Assembly: GCF_002014985.1 (NCBI RefSeq)
Contig: NZ_MUXU01000068.1
Location: 1 to 9,965 of the forward strand
Direction of reading: 5' to 3'
Length of the DNA stretch: 9,965 nt
From: Moraxella caviae
Lineage (GTDB): Bacteria; Pseudomonadota; Gammaproteobacteria; Pseudomonadales; Moraxellaceae
Positions 1 to 6,770 of this stretch are shown in pieces. The notes below the pieces were generated by a model. It worked only from the letters and a program-made list of their open reading frames with translations, did no database searches and was not told the DNA's origin. Position 1 is the first letter of the stretch; every line of letters starts with the position of its first letter. Position numbers and translations under genes: made by a program.

Positions 1-12
1 TTTAAAAGCATT

Positions 13-58
13 ATAATTGATTTAACTTTCCCTTGTCAGGGAAAGTTAAATCAATTAT
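13..58. terminator. Perfect 20-bp inverted repeat, terminator or leader hairpin
   Basis: Positions 13-32 pair perfectly with 39-58, leaving a 6-base loop (TTGTCA). The centre of the stem is AACTTTCCC/GGGAAAGTT and the outer part is AT-rich. The DNA just after it (TTATTTG, then TATTTTT) is only moderately T-rich. It may therefore terminate an upstream transcript in either direction, or act as a leader hairpin of the gene at 84. A TATAAT at 12-17 overlaps the left arm, so a promoter for the gene at 84 could start inside the repeat; any -35 box would lie at or beyond the window edge. Confidence 0.5.
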
Positions 59-83
59 TTGTTAATATTTTTGAGGTTTTGAC

Positions 84-851
84 ATGAAAGGAAGTGTAAA
101 GTCGTTGTTGGGTTTATTGGCAATATCGTTAATTACCCCCTCTTTTTCTGCGCACGGAAATGTATTTACTCCTGAAGCTGTTGGGTATGAGATAGTAATC
201 GATAAAGCATCAGCTAATGCATTGCGAGCACAGTCGCAGCCAAGAAATCTTGTTTGGTATCCTTGCCTGTTAGGTTCGTTTTGGGATGAACAAAAGCAAG
301 AGTGCGTGGGAAATGCAGTTGCGCTAACTTGGAGTGATGCGCAAGAATATATTGATAAGTTTGTGAATGCTAAAAAAGTGGGTGGATATAGCGATTGGCG
401 ATTGCCTACTATTTATGAATTATCGCTTCAAAGGAGTTGTAAAACGAAAGATGTAGAAAAGTCAGGTGTGGGCGATGATAGGGCGGTATATAAGGATGTG
501 GGTTGGCTGGAACAACAAACAGGTGAGTCGATTTTAACGGAGAACGGAAGAGAGTATTTGACAAAAATTGTTACAATGAAAATCCCTGATAATCTTGGAG
601 GTTATGTTGATGTGCCTAAACGATGCACTCCCGGTTATAGTAGAATAGGAGGGAGAGCATCTGATTTATGGGCGTTAAATAGAGATGGTGAAGGAGTGTG
701 GTACGTTGAAAAAACCATTTATGAAGGTGATTTGCTAAAACAAACAATGAATCCAAATCTTAGATTGCGTGCAAGAATCGTACGTTCGGATGTAAAACCT
801 GTTTTGAGTAAAGAACAGCATGAACCATTGCCAAGTCTTGAAGAGCAATAA
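84..851 (+). CDS. Secreted DUF1566 (Lcl C-terminal-like) domain protein
   Basis: A 255-residue exported protein of unknown function. Residues 1-22 are a signal peptide: Lys at 2 and 6, a hydrophobic core at about 8-18, and a probable cleavage after SFSA at 23. Residues 61-110 carry the DUF1566 signature: a Cys61/Cys74 pair with Trp between them, then TWSDAQEY (82-89) and GGYSDWRLPTIYEL (100-113). The domain closes at about 228-236 with LRARIVRS, the usual end of the family. Such domains occur in surface and adhesin-like proteins, but no biochemical role is established that I can cite. The start is supported by GAGG at 73-76, 7 bases before ATG. The charged tail (KEQHEPLPSLEEQ) has no anchor, so the product is probably periplasmic or released. 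Repeated AGA and GGA codons suggest codon use unlike the core genes nearby. The domain call is confident; function is unknown. Confidence 0.8.
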   Translation: MKGSVKSLLGLLAISLITPSFSAHGNVFTPEAVGYEIVIDKASANALRAQSQPRNLVWYPCLLGSFWDEQKQECVGNAVALTWSDAQEYIDKFVNAKKVGGYSDWRLPTIYELSLQRSCKTKDVEKSGVGDDRAVYKDVGWLEQQTGESILTENGREYLTKIVTMKIPDNLGGYVDVPKRCTPGYSRIGGRASDLWALNRDGEGVWYVEKTIYEGDLLKQTMNPNLRLRARIVRSDVKPVLSKEQHEPLPSLEEQ

Positions 852-929
852 AAGCAAAGATTGCTAAATCAGCTCGCATCACCGGTTATTCATAGACAGA
901 AGTTGTGATTGGAATGGAGAATAACTGCA

Positions 930-1535
930 ATGCCAAAAAATATTTACTTTATCCGCACGGATATTGAAGCCATCTCTCAAGGCTGTGTGGGATATGGTTG
1001 AGGCGCATTGGATTTTTCTGCGCACGGCAGTTTAACGAGTTTACTGACTGCATGGAAAAATCTCCCCGACAATGATCATCTTAATTGGCAGCAAGAACGT
1101 CAAATAATCGCATTTTATCAATTGAGAATGGGCGATATTGTCATTGCTGTTGATAGAGTTGACAATGTGTTTATTGGCAAGGTTTTGGGTGCTAAACTGT
1201 ATCAGGCGGGCTTGGCGGATTCTTTGATTGAAAATTTGGTTGGTGTAGATTTCATTAAAAATAGCGACGGTGAACCGAAAAGGTTTTCAAGAATGCTTTT
1301 TGGTGAAAAACTCAACGATAGATTAAAATCAGCACGCATGACCATCACAGATCTCGATAATTTTAGGGATGAGATAATTGCCAAATTAAATTATCTTGAA
1401 ATGATTGGTGATGGCAATCTTGATGAAGCTATGCTAGAAAAGTTGGCGGTTTTATGCGATAAGCAATCCAAGTATGCTTTGGCAACAAAAGAGAGCTTTG
1501 ATGGACTGGTTGAGCAAATGTTAAAATTGCTATAA
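930..1535 (+). pseudogene. PUA/EVE-like reader-domain protein, interrupted by in-frame TGA
   Basis: One reading frame runs from ATG 930 to TAA 1533-1535 (201 codons) with a single in-frame TGA at 999-1001 (codon 24). A GGAG at 916-919, 10 bases upstream, supports this start. The frame reads ...GCVGYG(stop)GALDFSAHG..., where a Trp codon (TGG) would give GYGWGALDFS. The rest has QERQIIAFYQLRMGDIVIAV and FIGKVLGAKLYQ, resembling the N-terminal PUA/EVE-like module of McrB- or Mrr-type modification-dependent restriction proteins: a VGxGW start, 'F..M..GDIVV', then 'IGKV.G.Y'. No nuclease or AAA domain follows; after the module comes only a helical tail (about 125-201). It may be a lone reader domain or a fragment. 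A TTG at 1008 could restart translation but has no clear ribosome site. The stop is seen directly; the family call rests on motif resemblance. Confidence 0.65.
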
Positions 1536-1568
1536 ATTGGCAAATGATTGTCAGCACCTTATTTAAAG

Positions 1569-1598
1569 ACCCCTGCCAAGAGATTGGTGGGGGTTTTT
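1569..1598 (+). terminator. Rho-independent terminator
   Basis: Positions 1569-1579 (ACCCCTGCCAA) pair with 1584-1594 (TTGGTGGGGGT) over 11 bp including two G-T pairs, with a GAGA tetraloop, and run into T5 at 1594-1598. It ends transcription of the interrupted gene at 930-1535 and insulates the pilin gene. Confidence 0.88.
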
Positions 1599-1694
1599 GT
1601 TGTGTGTGCCACTTAAAACAGTTGCATTTATCTTGTCGCTATGGCAAAATGGGATAAATCATTATTTTGTTAGTTTATGTTAAAAGGGAGTTTT

Positions 1695-2177
1695 ATGAAA
1701 GCGCAACAAGGATTTACCATGATTGAGCTGATGATTGTCATTGTAATCATCGGTGTTTTGGCACTTTTTGCCATTCCGCAATTTCAAAATCGCACCGCCA
1801 GCGCGCAGGTGAGTCGCGTGGTGATGGAAACCAGCCAACTGCGTAGCGCTGTAGACATTTGCTTATTGCAAGGTAGTGATGGCACTTCATGTGCGCTTGG
1901 TTGGACAAAAAGCAATCTGATTGCTGATGATGGTAATCCGCCTGTAGCATCAGCCAATAATCCAGAGACCAAACAATCTGGCTTGGTGGTAACATTTGGT
2001 ACAGATACTAATCCATCAACCATTGAAGCGACGCTGGGCGATGATGCGGCAGCGGTTTTAAGAAATAAGAAAATCCTATGGGAGCGAAGTCCTGAAGGTG
2101 CTTGGAGTTGCACTACAGATGTTGGTGAAGAATATCGCACCAAGGGCTGCGATGAAGAGATAGGTTCTCAACCTTAA
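1695..2177 (+). CDS. Type IV pilin (prepilin)
   Basis: A 160-residue prepilin for type IV pili (attachment, twitching, DNA uptake). The leader MKAQQG is cut by PilD-type prepilin peptidase after Gly6, giving a mature start FTMIELMIVIVIIG with Glu5 and Pro22 in mature numbering. The hydrophobic N-terminal helix spans residues 7-28. There are four cysteines, 56 and 66 near the end of the helix and 139 and 152 at the C-terminus; the latter pair fits the disulfide-bonded D-region of pilins. The start was set at 1695 because AGGGAG lies at 1685-1690 and because starting at 1677 would lengthen the leader beyond the usual short form. No assembly genes are nearby, as is normal for pilA-like loci. It could be a major pilin or a pilin-like protein; the length (about 154 mature residues) and the C-terminal Cys pair favour a major-type subunit. 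Confidence 0.88.
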   Translation: MKAQQGFTMIELMIVIVIIGVLALFAIPQFQNRTASAQVSRVVMETSQLRSAVDICLLQGSDGTSCALGWTKSNLIADDGNPPVASANNPETKQSGLVVTFGTDTNPSTIEATLGDDAAAVLRNKKILWERSPEGAWSCTTDVGEEYRTKGCDEEIGSQP

Positions 2178-2190
2178 CCCAAATAAACAC

Positions 2191-2219
2191 TTTCTTTTAC
2201 GATAAAAATTTGCTATAAT
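2191..2219 (+). promoter_or_regulatory. rpsB promoter, extended -10
   Basis: TGCTATAAT at 2211-2219 is a perfect -10 hexamer (2214-2219) with the TGn extension. The position 17 bp upstream (TTTCTT at 2191-2196) matches the -35 consensus poorly, as is typical of extended -10 promoters. The expected start is about 2226, giving an rpsB leader of about 177 bases. Confidence 0.75.
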
Positions 2220-2223
2220 ACGG

Positions 2224-2249
2224 CGTCCATGTTTGACATGGGCGTTTTT
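2224..2249 (+). terminator. Hairpin plus T5 overlapping the rpsB transcription start
   Basis: Positions 2224-2232 (CGTCCATGT) pair with 2236-2244 (ACATGGGCG), with one G-T pair and a 3-base loop, followed by TTTTT at 2245-2249. For RNA coming from the pilin gene this is a complete terminator. For RNA starting at about 2226 from the rpsB promoter the hairpin lies at the extreme 5' end and would lack its first two bases. Confidence 0.65.
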
Positions 2250-2402
2250 ATTCATTAACAACACTACACACACGAATGGGCTTAAATAAGCATGAGCATC
2301 AGGGTGTCGTTCGGTTTGATTAATTTACCAAATGGTAAATGCGTGCCGAATGATTTGATGTTTGATTTCGTGGAGGCGTAACCCAACTTTTTAGGAATGA
2401 TT
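2226..2402 (+). promoter_or_regulatory. rpsB leader, probable S2 autoregulatory structure
   Basis: The leader holds a two-part hairpin. The outer stem is 2309-2315 with 2345-2351 (GTTCGGT/GCCGAAT, G-T pairs at both ends). The inner stem is a perfect 8-bp stem, 2323-2330 (ATTTACCA) with 2333-2340 (TGGTAAAT). A GGAGG at 2372-2376 is not the start-proximal ribosome site; that is AGGA at 2393-2396. In E. coli and other gammaproteobacteria, S2 represses its own rpsB-tsf mRNA through a long structured leader of similar length. That this leader does the same is inference. Confidence 0.55.
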
Positions 2403-3143
2403 ATGTCAAATTCTACTCAAGTTTCTATGCGTGATCTGCTTGAAGCAGGTGCTCACTTCGGCCACCAAACTCGTTTTTGGAACCCAAAAATGAACCAATA
2501 CATCTTTGGTGCGCGCAACAAAATTCACATCATCAACCTTGAGCATACTGTTAAGCAATTCAACGAAGCGCTAAACTTTGCTAACCAGCAAGCTGCAAAC
2601 CGCAACAAAATCCTATTCGTAGGTACTAAGCGTGCAGCAAGCGCGGTAATCCGTGAGCAAGCGCAACGTGCTGGTATGCCTTATATTGATCATCGCTGGT
2701 TGGGCGGTACTTTGACTAACTGGAAAACCATCCGTCAGTCAATCACTCGCCTAAAAGAGCTAGAAAAGCAAGCTGAAGACGGTACTTTTGCTAAGCTAAC
2801 CAAGCGTGAAGCGCTAGAGCGTACTCGCGACATGGAAAAACTTGAGCGCGCATTGGGCGGCATCAAGGACATGGGCGGCTTGCCAGATGCGATTTTTGTG
2901 ATTGACGTAGATCACGAAGCCATCGCTATCAAAGAAGCGAAAAACCTTGGTATTCCTGTAATTGGTATCGTAGATACCAACTCAAACCCTGACAATGTAG
3001 ACTATGTAATCGCTGCAAACGACGACGCAATCCGTGCCGTAACTTTGTACGCAACTGCTATGGCAGACGCTATCATCGCAGGTAAAGAGTACGCCAAAAC
3101 TCAAGGCGGCGCTAAAGCAGAAAACGCTGAAGCAGCAGAATAA
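2403..3143 (+). CDS. rpsB: 30S ribosomal protein S2
   Basis: Ribosomal protein S2, bound to the head-platform junction of the 30S subunit and needed for S1 to join. The 246-residue product carries the family signatures: [24 protein letters not shown] at the N-terminus, [57 protein letters not shown] and [21 protein letters not shown]. Length matches E. coli S2 (241). The start was placed at ATG 2403, not 2397, because AGGA at 2393-2396 touches the first ATG but is 6 bases from the second. The C-terminus is Ala/Glu-rich and variable in this family. Codon use looks highly optimised. tsf follows after 212 bases, the conserved rpsB-tsf pairing. Confidence 0.98.
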   Translation: MSNSTQVSMRDLLEAGAHFGHQTRFWNPKMNQYIFGARNKIHIINLEHTVKQFNEALNFANQQAANRNKILFVGTKRAASAVIREQAQRAGMPYIDHRWLGGTLTNWKTIRQSITRLKELEKQAEDGTFAKLTKREALERTRDMEKLERALGGIKDMGGLPDAIFVIDVDHEAIAIKEAKNLGIPVIGIVDTNSNPDNVDYVIAANDDAIRAVTLYATAMADAIIAGKEYAKTQGGAKAENAEAAE

Positions 3144-3355
3144 TCGCCAAGCGTAGGCAAGGGGCATGATGGTTTAGCGTTCTGGCAATGGCTGGTATTC
3201 TAAATTATTGTGCCTTTTTTAATTAAATTTCCTATTATTTGCATAATGACTGCAGGCCCGCCATCAGACGGTCATAAATCGGTGCTAAAATCGCTACAAA
3301 TGCAGTGCACCAAATGCAAAACTTATTATCATTGTTAACACACAAGGTATTTTTC
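3144..3355 (+). promoter_or_regulatory. rpsB-tsf intergenic region, possible attenuator and internal promoter
   Basis: There is a T6 tract at 3215-3220, but only weak stems precede it (for example 3159-3166 with 3211-3218, with two G-T pairs and a long loop). Partial termination, as known between rpsB and tsf in E. coli, is possible but not shown here. TGCTAAAAT at 3283-3291 resembles an extended -10 box without a good -35, and could add a tsf promoter. No coding sequence is apparent. Confidence 0.3.
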
Positions 3356-4234
3356 ATGTCTCAAATTTCTGCAAAATTGGTTAAAGAACTTCGCGATCGT
3401 ACTGGTCTTGGTATGATGGAGTGCAAAAAAGCACTTGAAGAAGCGAACGGCGACATCGAACTTGCGATTGACAACCTGCGTAAATCAGGTCAAGCAAAAG
3501 CTGCTAAAAAAGCTGGTAACATCGCTGCTGACGGCGCAATCATCATCGCTCAAGCTGCTGGCAAAGCATTGCTACTAGAAGTGAACTGCCAAACTGACTT
3601 TGTGGCAAAAGACGCAAACTTCACTGAATTTGCTAATAAAGTTGCTGAACTTGCGTTGGCAAACAACACCACTGACGTAGCTGCAATTTCTGCATTGCCT
3701 TATGGCGATGGCGCAAGCGTAGAAGAAGCGCGCGTTGCTTTGGTTCAAAAAATCGGTGAAAACATCCAAGTTCGCCGCGCTGAAGTAATCGAAGGCGCTA
3801 ACCTAGCGGCATACCGTCACGGCTTGCGTATCGGTGTTGTGGTTTCTTATGAAGGCGGCAGCGAAGAAGTGGGCAAAGCAGTAGCAATGCAAGTGGCTGC
3901 ATTCAACCCAATTGCTGTGAACGAAGAAGGCGTACCTGCTGACATCTTGGCTCGCGAAAAAGACATCATTGAAGCCAAAGCCAAAGAATCTGGCAAGCCA
4001 GAAGCTGTGATTGAAAAAATGATCACTGGCGGCCTACAAAAATATCTGAACGAAGTAACTTTGGTGAACCAACCATACGTTATGGACAACGATAAGAAAG
4101 TGGGCGACGTACTTAAATCAGAAGGTGCTACCGTGGTAAGCTTCAAGCGTCTTGAAGTGGGCGAAGGCATTGAGAAGAAACAAGAAGACTTCGCTGCTGA
4201 AGTAGCTGCTGCGCAGGCTGCCGCTGCTCAGTAA
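3356..4234 (+). CDS. tsf: Elongation factor Ts
   Basis: EF-Ts, the guanine nucleotide exchange factor that recycles EF-Tu-GDP in the cytoplasm. The product has 292 residues (E. coli: 283). The N-terminal UBA-like domain is at 1-55 with [20 protein letters not shown] and [16 protein letters not shown]. The core follows with [12 protein letters not shown], whose T80-D81-F82 corresponds to the Asp-Phe pair that enters EF-Tu. Further blocks are [37 protein letters not shown] and the C-terminal [18 protein letters not shown]. The start ATG 3356 has AAGG at 3344-3347, 8 bases upstream. The GTG at 3305 would add 17 residues not seen in the family. The gene is closed by the terminator at 4294-4339, so pyrH is not part of this operon here. 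Confidence 0.98.
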   Translation: MSQISAKLVKELRDRTGLGMMECKKALEEANGDIELAIDNLRKSGQAKAAKKAGNIAADGAIIIAQAAGKALLLEVNCQTDFVAKDANFTEFANKVAELALANNTTDVAAISALPYGDGASVEEARVALVQKIGENIQVRRAEVIEGANLAAYRHGLRIGVVVSYEGGSEEVGKAVAMQVAAFNPIAVNEEGVPADILAREKDIIEAKAKESGKPEAVIEKMITGGLQKYLNEVTLVNQPYVMDNDKKVGDVLKSEGATVVSFKRLEVGEGIEKKQEDFAAEVAAAQAAAAQ

Positions 4235-4293
4235 GAAATTTCTAAACAGGCATACAAACCTGACTTTTTGAATTGTAATAAGTTGGGTGTTAT

Positions 4294-4339
4294 GGGGCTG
4301 AATTTGGTATTGTGCTAAATTCAGTCCTTTTAATTTTTT
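4294..4339 (+). terminator. tsf terminator
   Basis: Positions 4294-4307 pair with 4315-4328 (core GGGCTGAATTT/AAATTCAGTCC, three G-T pairs), with a 7-base loop, followed by T4 at 4328-4331 and T6 at 4334-4339. Confidence 0.8.
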
Positions 4340-4809
4340 AGATTTGCCATTGTCGTGATAGTTAATGTATTGCGGAAGGTTTAATCAGGCTGTGCCAGTT
4401 TTAAGGCTTTCTATTGCAAGGTCTTCTACCTTAAGGCGAATGTTTGTTTTAGCTGTGCTTATATTGGATATTACCCACTTATTATTAATTGCTTAAAATT
4501 TGCCTTATTGTGTATCAACCCAACAATCATGACTTTTCGTTAAAAAATTCATAATTTTTTGTACGAAATGATTGGCAAGTGATAAAAAATAGTGTATTTT
4601 ATGAAGTGTATTTTTTAATTTAACTTGTAAGTCGCAAGTTTACCCTGATGTGCTGTTGCGCTGTCAAGACTTGCCGATTTATCACAAACGATGTTGATTT
4701 GACTATAAATTTAGGATTTTATCTAGGGCTAGCAAACCGATAAACTGACAAGATGTCAAACCAGCAAGACGCTCAATTCAACCCACCAACCACAAGGAAA
4801 AGGATCGCC
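4340..4809 (+). promoter_or_regulatory. Long AT-rich region upstream of fadD, with candidate promoter and operator
   Basis: About 470 bases without a convincing gene. The best promoter candidate is TTGGCA at 4572-4577, a 17-bp spacer, and TATTTT at 4595-4600. Just downstream, AACTTG at 4622-4627 and CAAGTT at 4635-4640 form an inverted repeat around a 7-base centre, a possible operator for a fatty-acid-responsive repressor. It does not match the PsrA consensus as I recall it. A 42-codon open frame at 4365-4493 has no ribosome site and I do not call it. Confidence 0.35.
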
Positions 4810-6510
4810 ATGACCGCAAAAACTTTCACCACACCAAAAGACAGACCTTGGGTAAAAACCTACGCCGAAGAAGGCTTGCAGATTGATTTGACGCTGCCTG
4901 ACGATGTCAATTCTTTGGTGGATATGTTTGAAAACTTTGGCAAGCATGGCGATAAAATCGCATTTACTTGCATGGATAAATCCATCACTTATCGTGAACT
5001 TGACCAATACAGCCGCCAAATCGCTGCTTATTTGCAGTCGCTGGGCTTGGTGAAGGGCGATAAAGTGGCGGTGATGATGCCAAATATCTTGCAGTACCCA
5101 ATCGCCATGATGGGCGTGGTGCGTGCAGGACTAACTTTGGTAAACGTCAATCCTTTGTACACCAGCCACGAACTAGAGCATCAGCTCAATGACAGCGAAG
5201 CCAAGGCGCTATTCATCGTGGAAAACTTTGCCCACACCTTTGAAAAAGTGCAAAACAAAGGACAGGTAAAGCACGTCATCGTTACGTCTTTGGGTGATAT
5301 GCTTGGCTTTAAAGGAATCATCGTCAATGCGGTGGTGCGCTACGTCAAAAAAATGGTGCCAGCGTGGAATATTCCAAATCACGTTACGTTTAAAGACGCG
5401 CTCAATAAAGTGCCAGCAAGCAATTATCAGCGCCCACAGCTTAGCCTTGATGACATTGCGGTGCTGCAATACACAGGCGGCACGACGGGCGTGGCAAAAG
5501 GCGCAATGCTCACGCACGCCAACTTGGTGGCAAACGTTGAGCAGTGCATGACTTTTGTCAGTAAGATTTTTAGCGGTAATGAGGCGCACGGTCAGTACAT
5601 CGCCACAGCCCTGCCTTTGTATCATATTTTTTCGTTCACGGTATCGCTTTTGGGTGCGAAAATGGGCTTTTCTATGCTGCTCATCACCAATCCGCGCGAT
5701 TTAAATGCCGTAACTAAAGACTTTGGCAAATATCGCCCAGCGTTTTTCCCTGCGGTGAATACGCTGTTTAATGCGCTGGCACACCACGATGGTTTCCGTG
5801 CGCTTGACCATAGCAACTTAAGACTGTCTTTGGGTGGCGGTATGTCGGTGCTGTCAAATACAGCGGCTGAATGGGAAAAATTGACAGGCAATTACATCGT
5901 GGAAGGCTACGGCTTGTCTGAGACTGCGCCTGTACTTACCCTAAATCCACCGGGGCAATACACAGGCAAAATTGGCTTGCCATTTCCAGCTACGGACATT
6001 CTAATTTTGGACGATGACGGCAATGAAGTACCGCTTGGCGAAGCGGGCGAGATTTGTGCCAAAGGCCCGCAAGTGATGAAAGGCTACTGGAAGCGCGATG
6101 ATGAGACTGCTAAAGTGATGACTAAAGATGGCTATTTTCGCACGGGCGACATCGGCGTGATGGACGAGCGTGGATTTATTAAAATCGTTGATCGTAAAAA
6201 AGACATGGTGCTGGTGTCTGGCTTTAACGTCTATCCAAACGAAGTGGAAGATGTGATGACGGCGCACCCAAAAGTGCTGGAATGTGGCGTGATTGGCGTG
6301 CCTGATGAGCATAGCGGTGAAGCGGTGAAAATTTTCATCGTCAAAAAAGACGCAAGTTTGACTGAGCAAGAAGTCAAGGCATGGGCAAAAGAAAACCTAA
6401 CTGGCTACAAGCGTCCGAAATCGATCGAGTTCATTGATGAGCTGCCAAAATCAAACGTAGGCAAGATTTTGCGTAAAGATTTGCGTAAATTAGAAGCTGA
6501 TAAAGCGTAA
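4810..6510 (+). CDS. fadD: Long-chain fatty acid-CoA ligase
   Basis: Long-chain acyl-CoA synthetase: activates fatty acids with ATP to acyl-AMP, then transfers them to CoA, at the inner face of the inner membrane, feeding beta-oxidation and lipid synthesis. The product has 566 residues (E. coli FadD: 561). ANL-superfamily motifs in order: P-loop YTGGTTGVAKGAMLTH at 221-236; EGYGLSETAPVL starting at 365; RTGD at 444-447, with the adenylate-binding Asp; hinge and FACS-like segment DRKKDMVLVSGFNVYPNEVED around 460-481; catalytic Lys552 in GKILRKDLRK. The start is set at 4810 because AAAAGGA (4798-4804) lies 5 bases upstream; an in-frame ATG at 4753 lacks a ribosome site and would add 19 residues. 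It appears to be a single-gene unit with its own terminator (6621-6654). Confidence 0.96.
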   Translation: MTAKTFTTPKDRPWVKTYAEEGLQIDLTLPDDVNSLVDMFENFGKHGDKIAFTCMDKSITYRELDQYSRQIAAYLQSLGLVKGDKVAVMMPNILQYPIAMMGVVRAGLTLVNVNPLYTSHELEHQLNDSEAKALFIVENFAHTFEKVQNKGQVKHVIVTSLGDMLGFKGIIVNAVVRYVKKMVPAWNIPNHVTFKDALNKVPASNYQRPQLSLDDIAVLQYTGGTTGVAKGAMLTHANLVANVEQCMTFVSKIFSGNEAHGQYIATALPLYHIFSFTVSLLGAKMGFSMLLITNPRDLNAVTKDFGKYRPAFFPAVNTLFNALAHHDGFRALDHSNLRLSLGGGMSVLSNTAAEWEKLTGNYIVEGYGLSETAPVLTLNPPGQYTGKIGLPFPATDILILDDDGNEVPLGEAGEICAKGPQVMKGYWKRDDETAKVMTKDGYFRTGDIGVMDERGFIKIVDRKKDMVLVSGFNVYPNEVEDVMTAHPKVLECGVIGVPDEHSGEAVKIFIVKKDASLTEQEVKAWAKENLTGYKRPKSIEFIDELPKSNVGKILRKDLRKLEADKA

Positions 6511-6543
6511 ATTTGCCAAGTTTGCGTTTTGTGGCTTGCCAAA

Positions 6544-6635
6544 TTAACAAAAGCTGCAAAGCGGATAAGCCCTGCAAAATTGGCAAAACGCCATAAAGTT
6601 GGCAAAATGCTGTGAAATTGACAAACGCCTTGAAA
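6544..6635 (+). repeat. Decayed 18-19-bp tandem repeats behind fadD
   Basis: Three adjacent units are clear: 6580-6598 (TTGGCAAAACGCCATAAAG), 6599-6617 (TTGGCAAAATGCTGTGAAA) and 6618-6635 (TTGACAAACGCCTTGAAA). The first two agree at 14 of 19 positions and every difference is a transition. A weaker copy lies at 6544-6561. The last unit supplies the left arm of the fadD terminator. Confidence 0.6.
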
Positions 6636-6654
6636 TTTTCAGGGCGTTTGTTTT
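6621..6654 (+). terminator. fadD terminator
   Basis: Positions 6621-6634 (ACAAACGCCTTGAA) pair with 6638-6651 (TTCAGGGCGTTTGT) over 14 bp with one G-T pair and a 3-base loop, running into T4 at 6651-6654. Confidence 0.88.
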
Positions 6655-6680
6655 AATTTTCGTCAAAAATTTGCTACAAT
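6652..6680 (+). promoter_or_regulatory. rph promoter, extended -10
   Basis: TGCTACAAT at 6672-6680 is an extended -10 box (TACAAT at 6675-6680). The -35 position is T-rich and weak. The 16 bases at 6665-6680 match the rpsB promoter (2204-2219) except for one C/T. The expected start near 6688 gives a leader of about 83 bases that contains the 12-bp palindrome GGTAAATTTACC at 6705-6716. Confidence 0.65.
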
Positions 6681-6770
6681 GGCGCACAAGTATGCGCTGT
6701 GTTTGGTAAATTTACCGCTGTGCTATATTTGATAATTTTTAACCACAAACCACTTTTGATAGGCAATTTC

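Noticed and set aside
143..1027. Identical 15-mer TTTTTCTGCGCACGG at 143-157 and 1013-1027, coding FSAHG in both genes
   Set aside because: Flanks do not match, the proteins are unrelated, and one such 15-mer in 10 kb of AT-rich DNA is not far from chance.
1008..1535. A 175-codon gene starting at TTG 1008
   Set aside because: No ribosome site, and the frame continues upstream across one TGA to an ATG at 930 with GGAG; the N-terminal motif is also needed to complete the domain.
4365..4493. 42-codon open frame in the tsf-fadD gap
   Set aside because: No ribosome site, no recognisable protein features and unusual codon use.
4753..4809. Longer N-terminus for FadD
   Set aside because: No Shine-Dalgarno sequence before 4753, whereas AAAAGGA precedes 4810, which also gives the normal family length.
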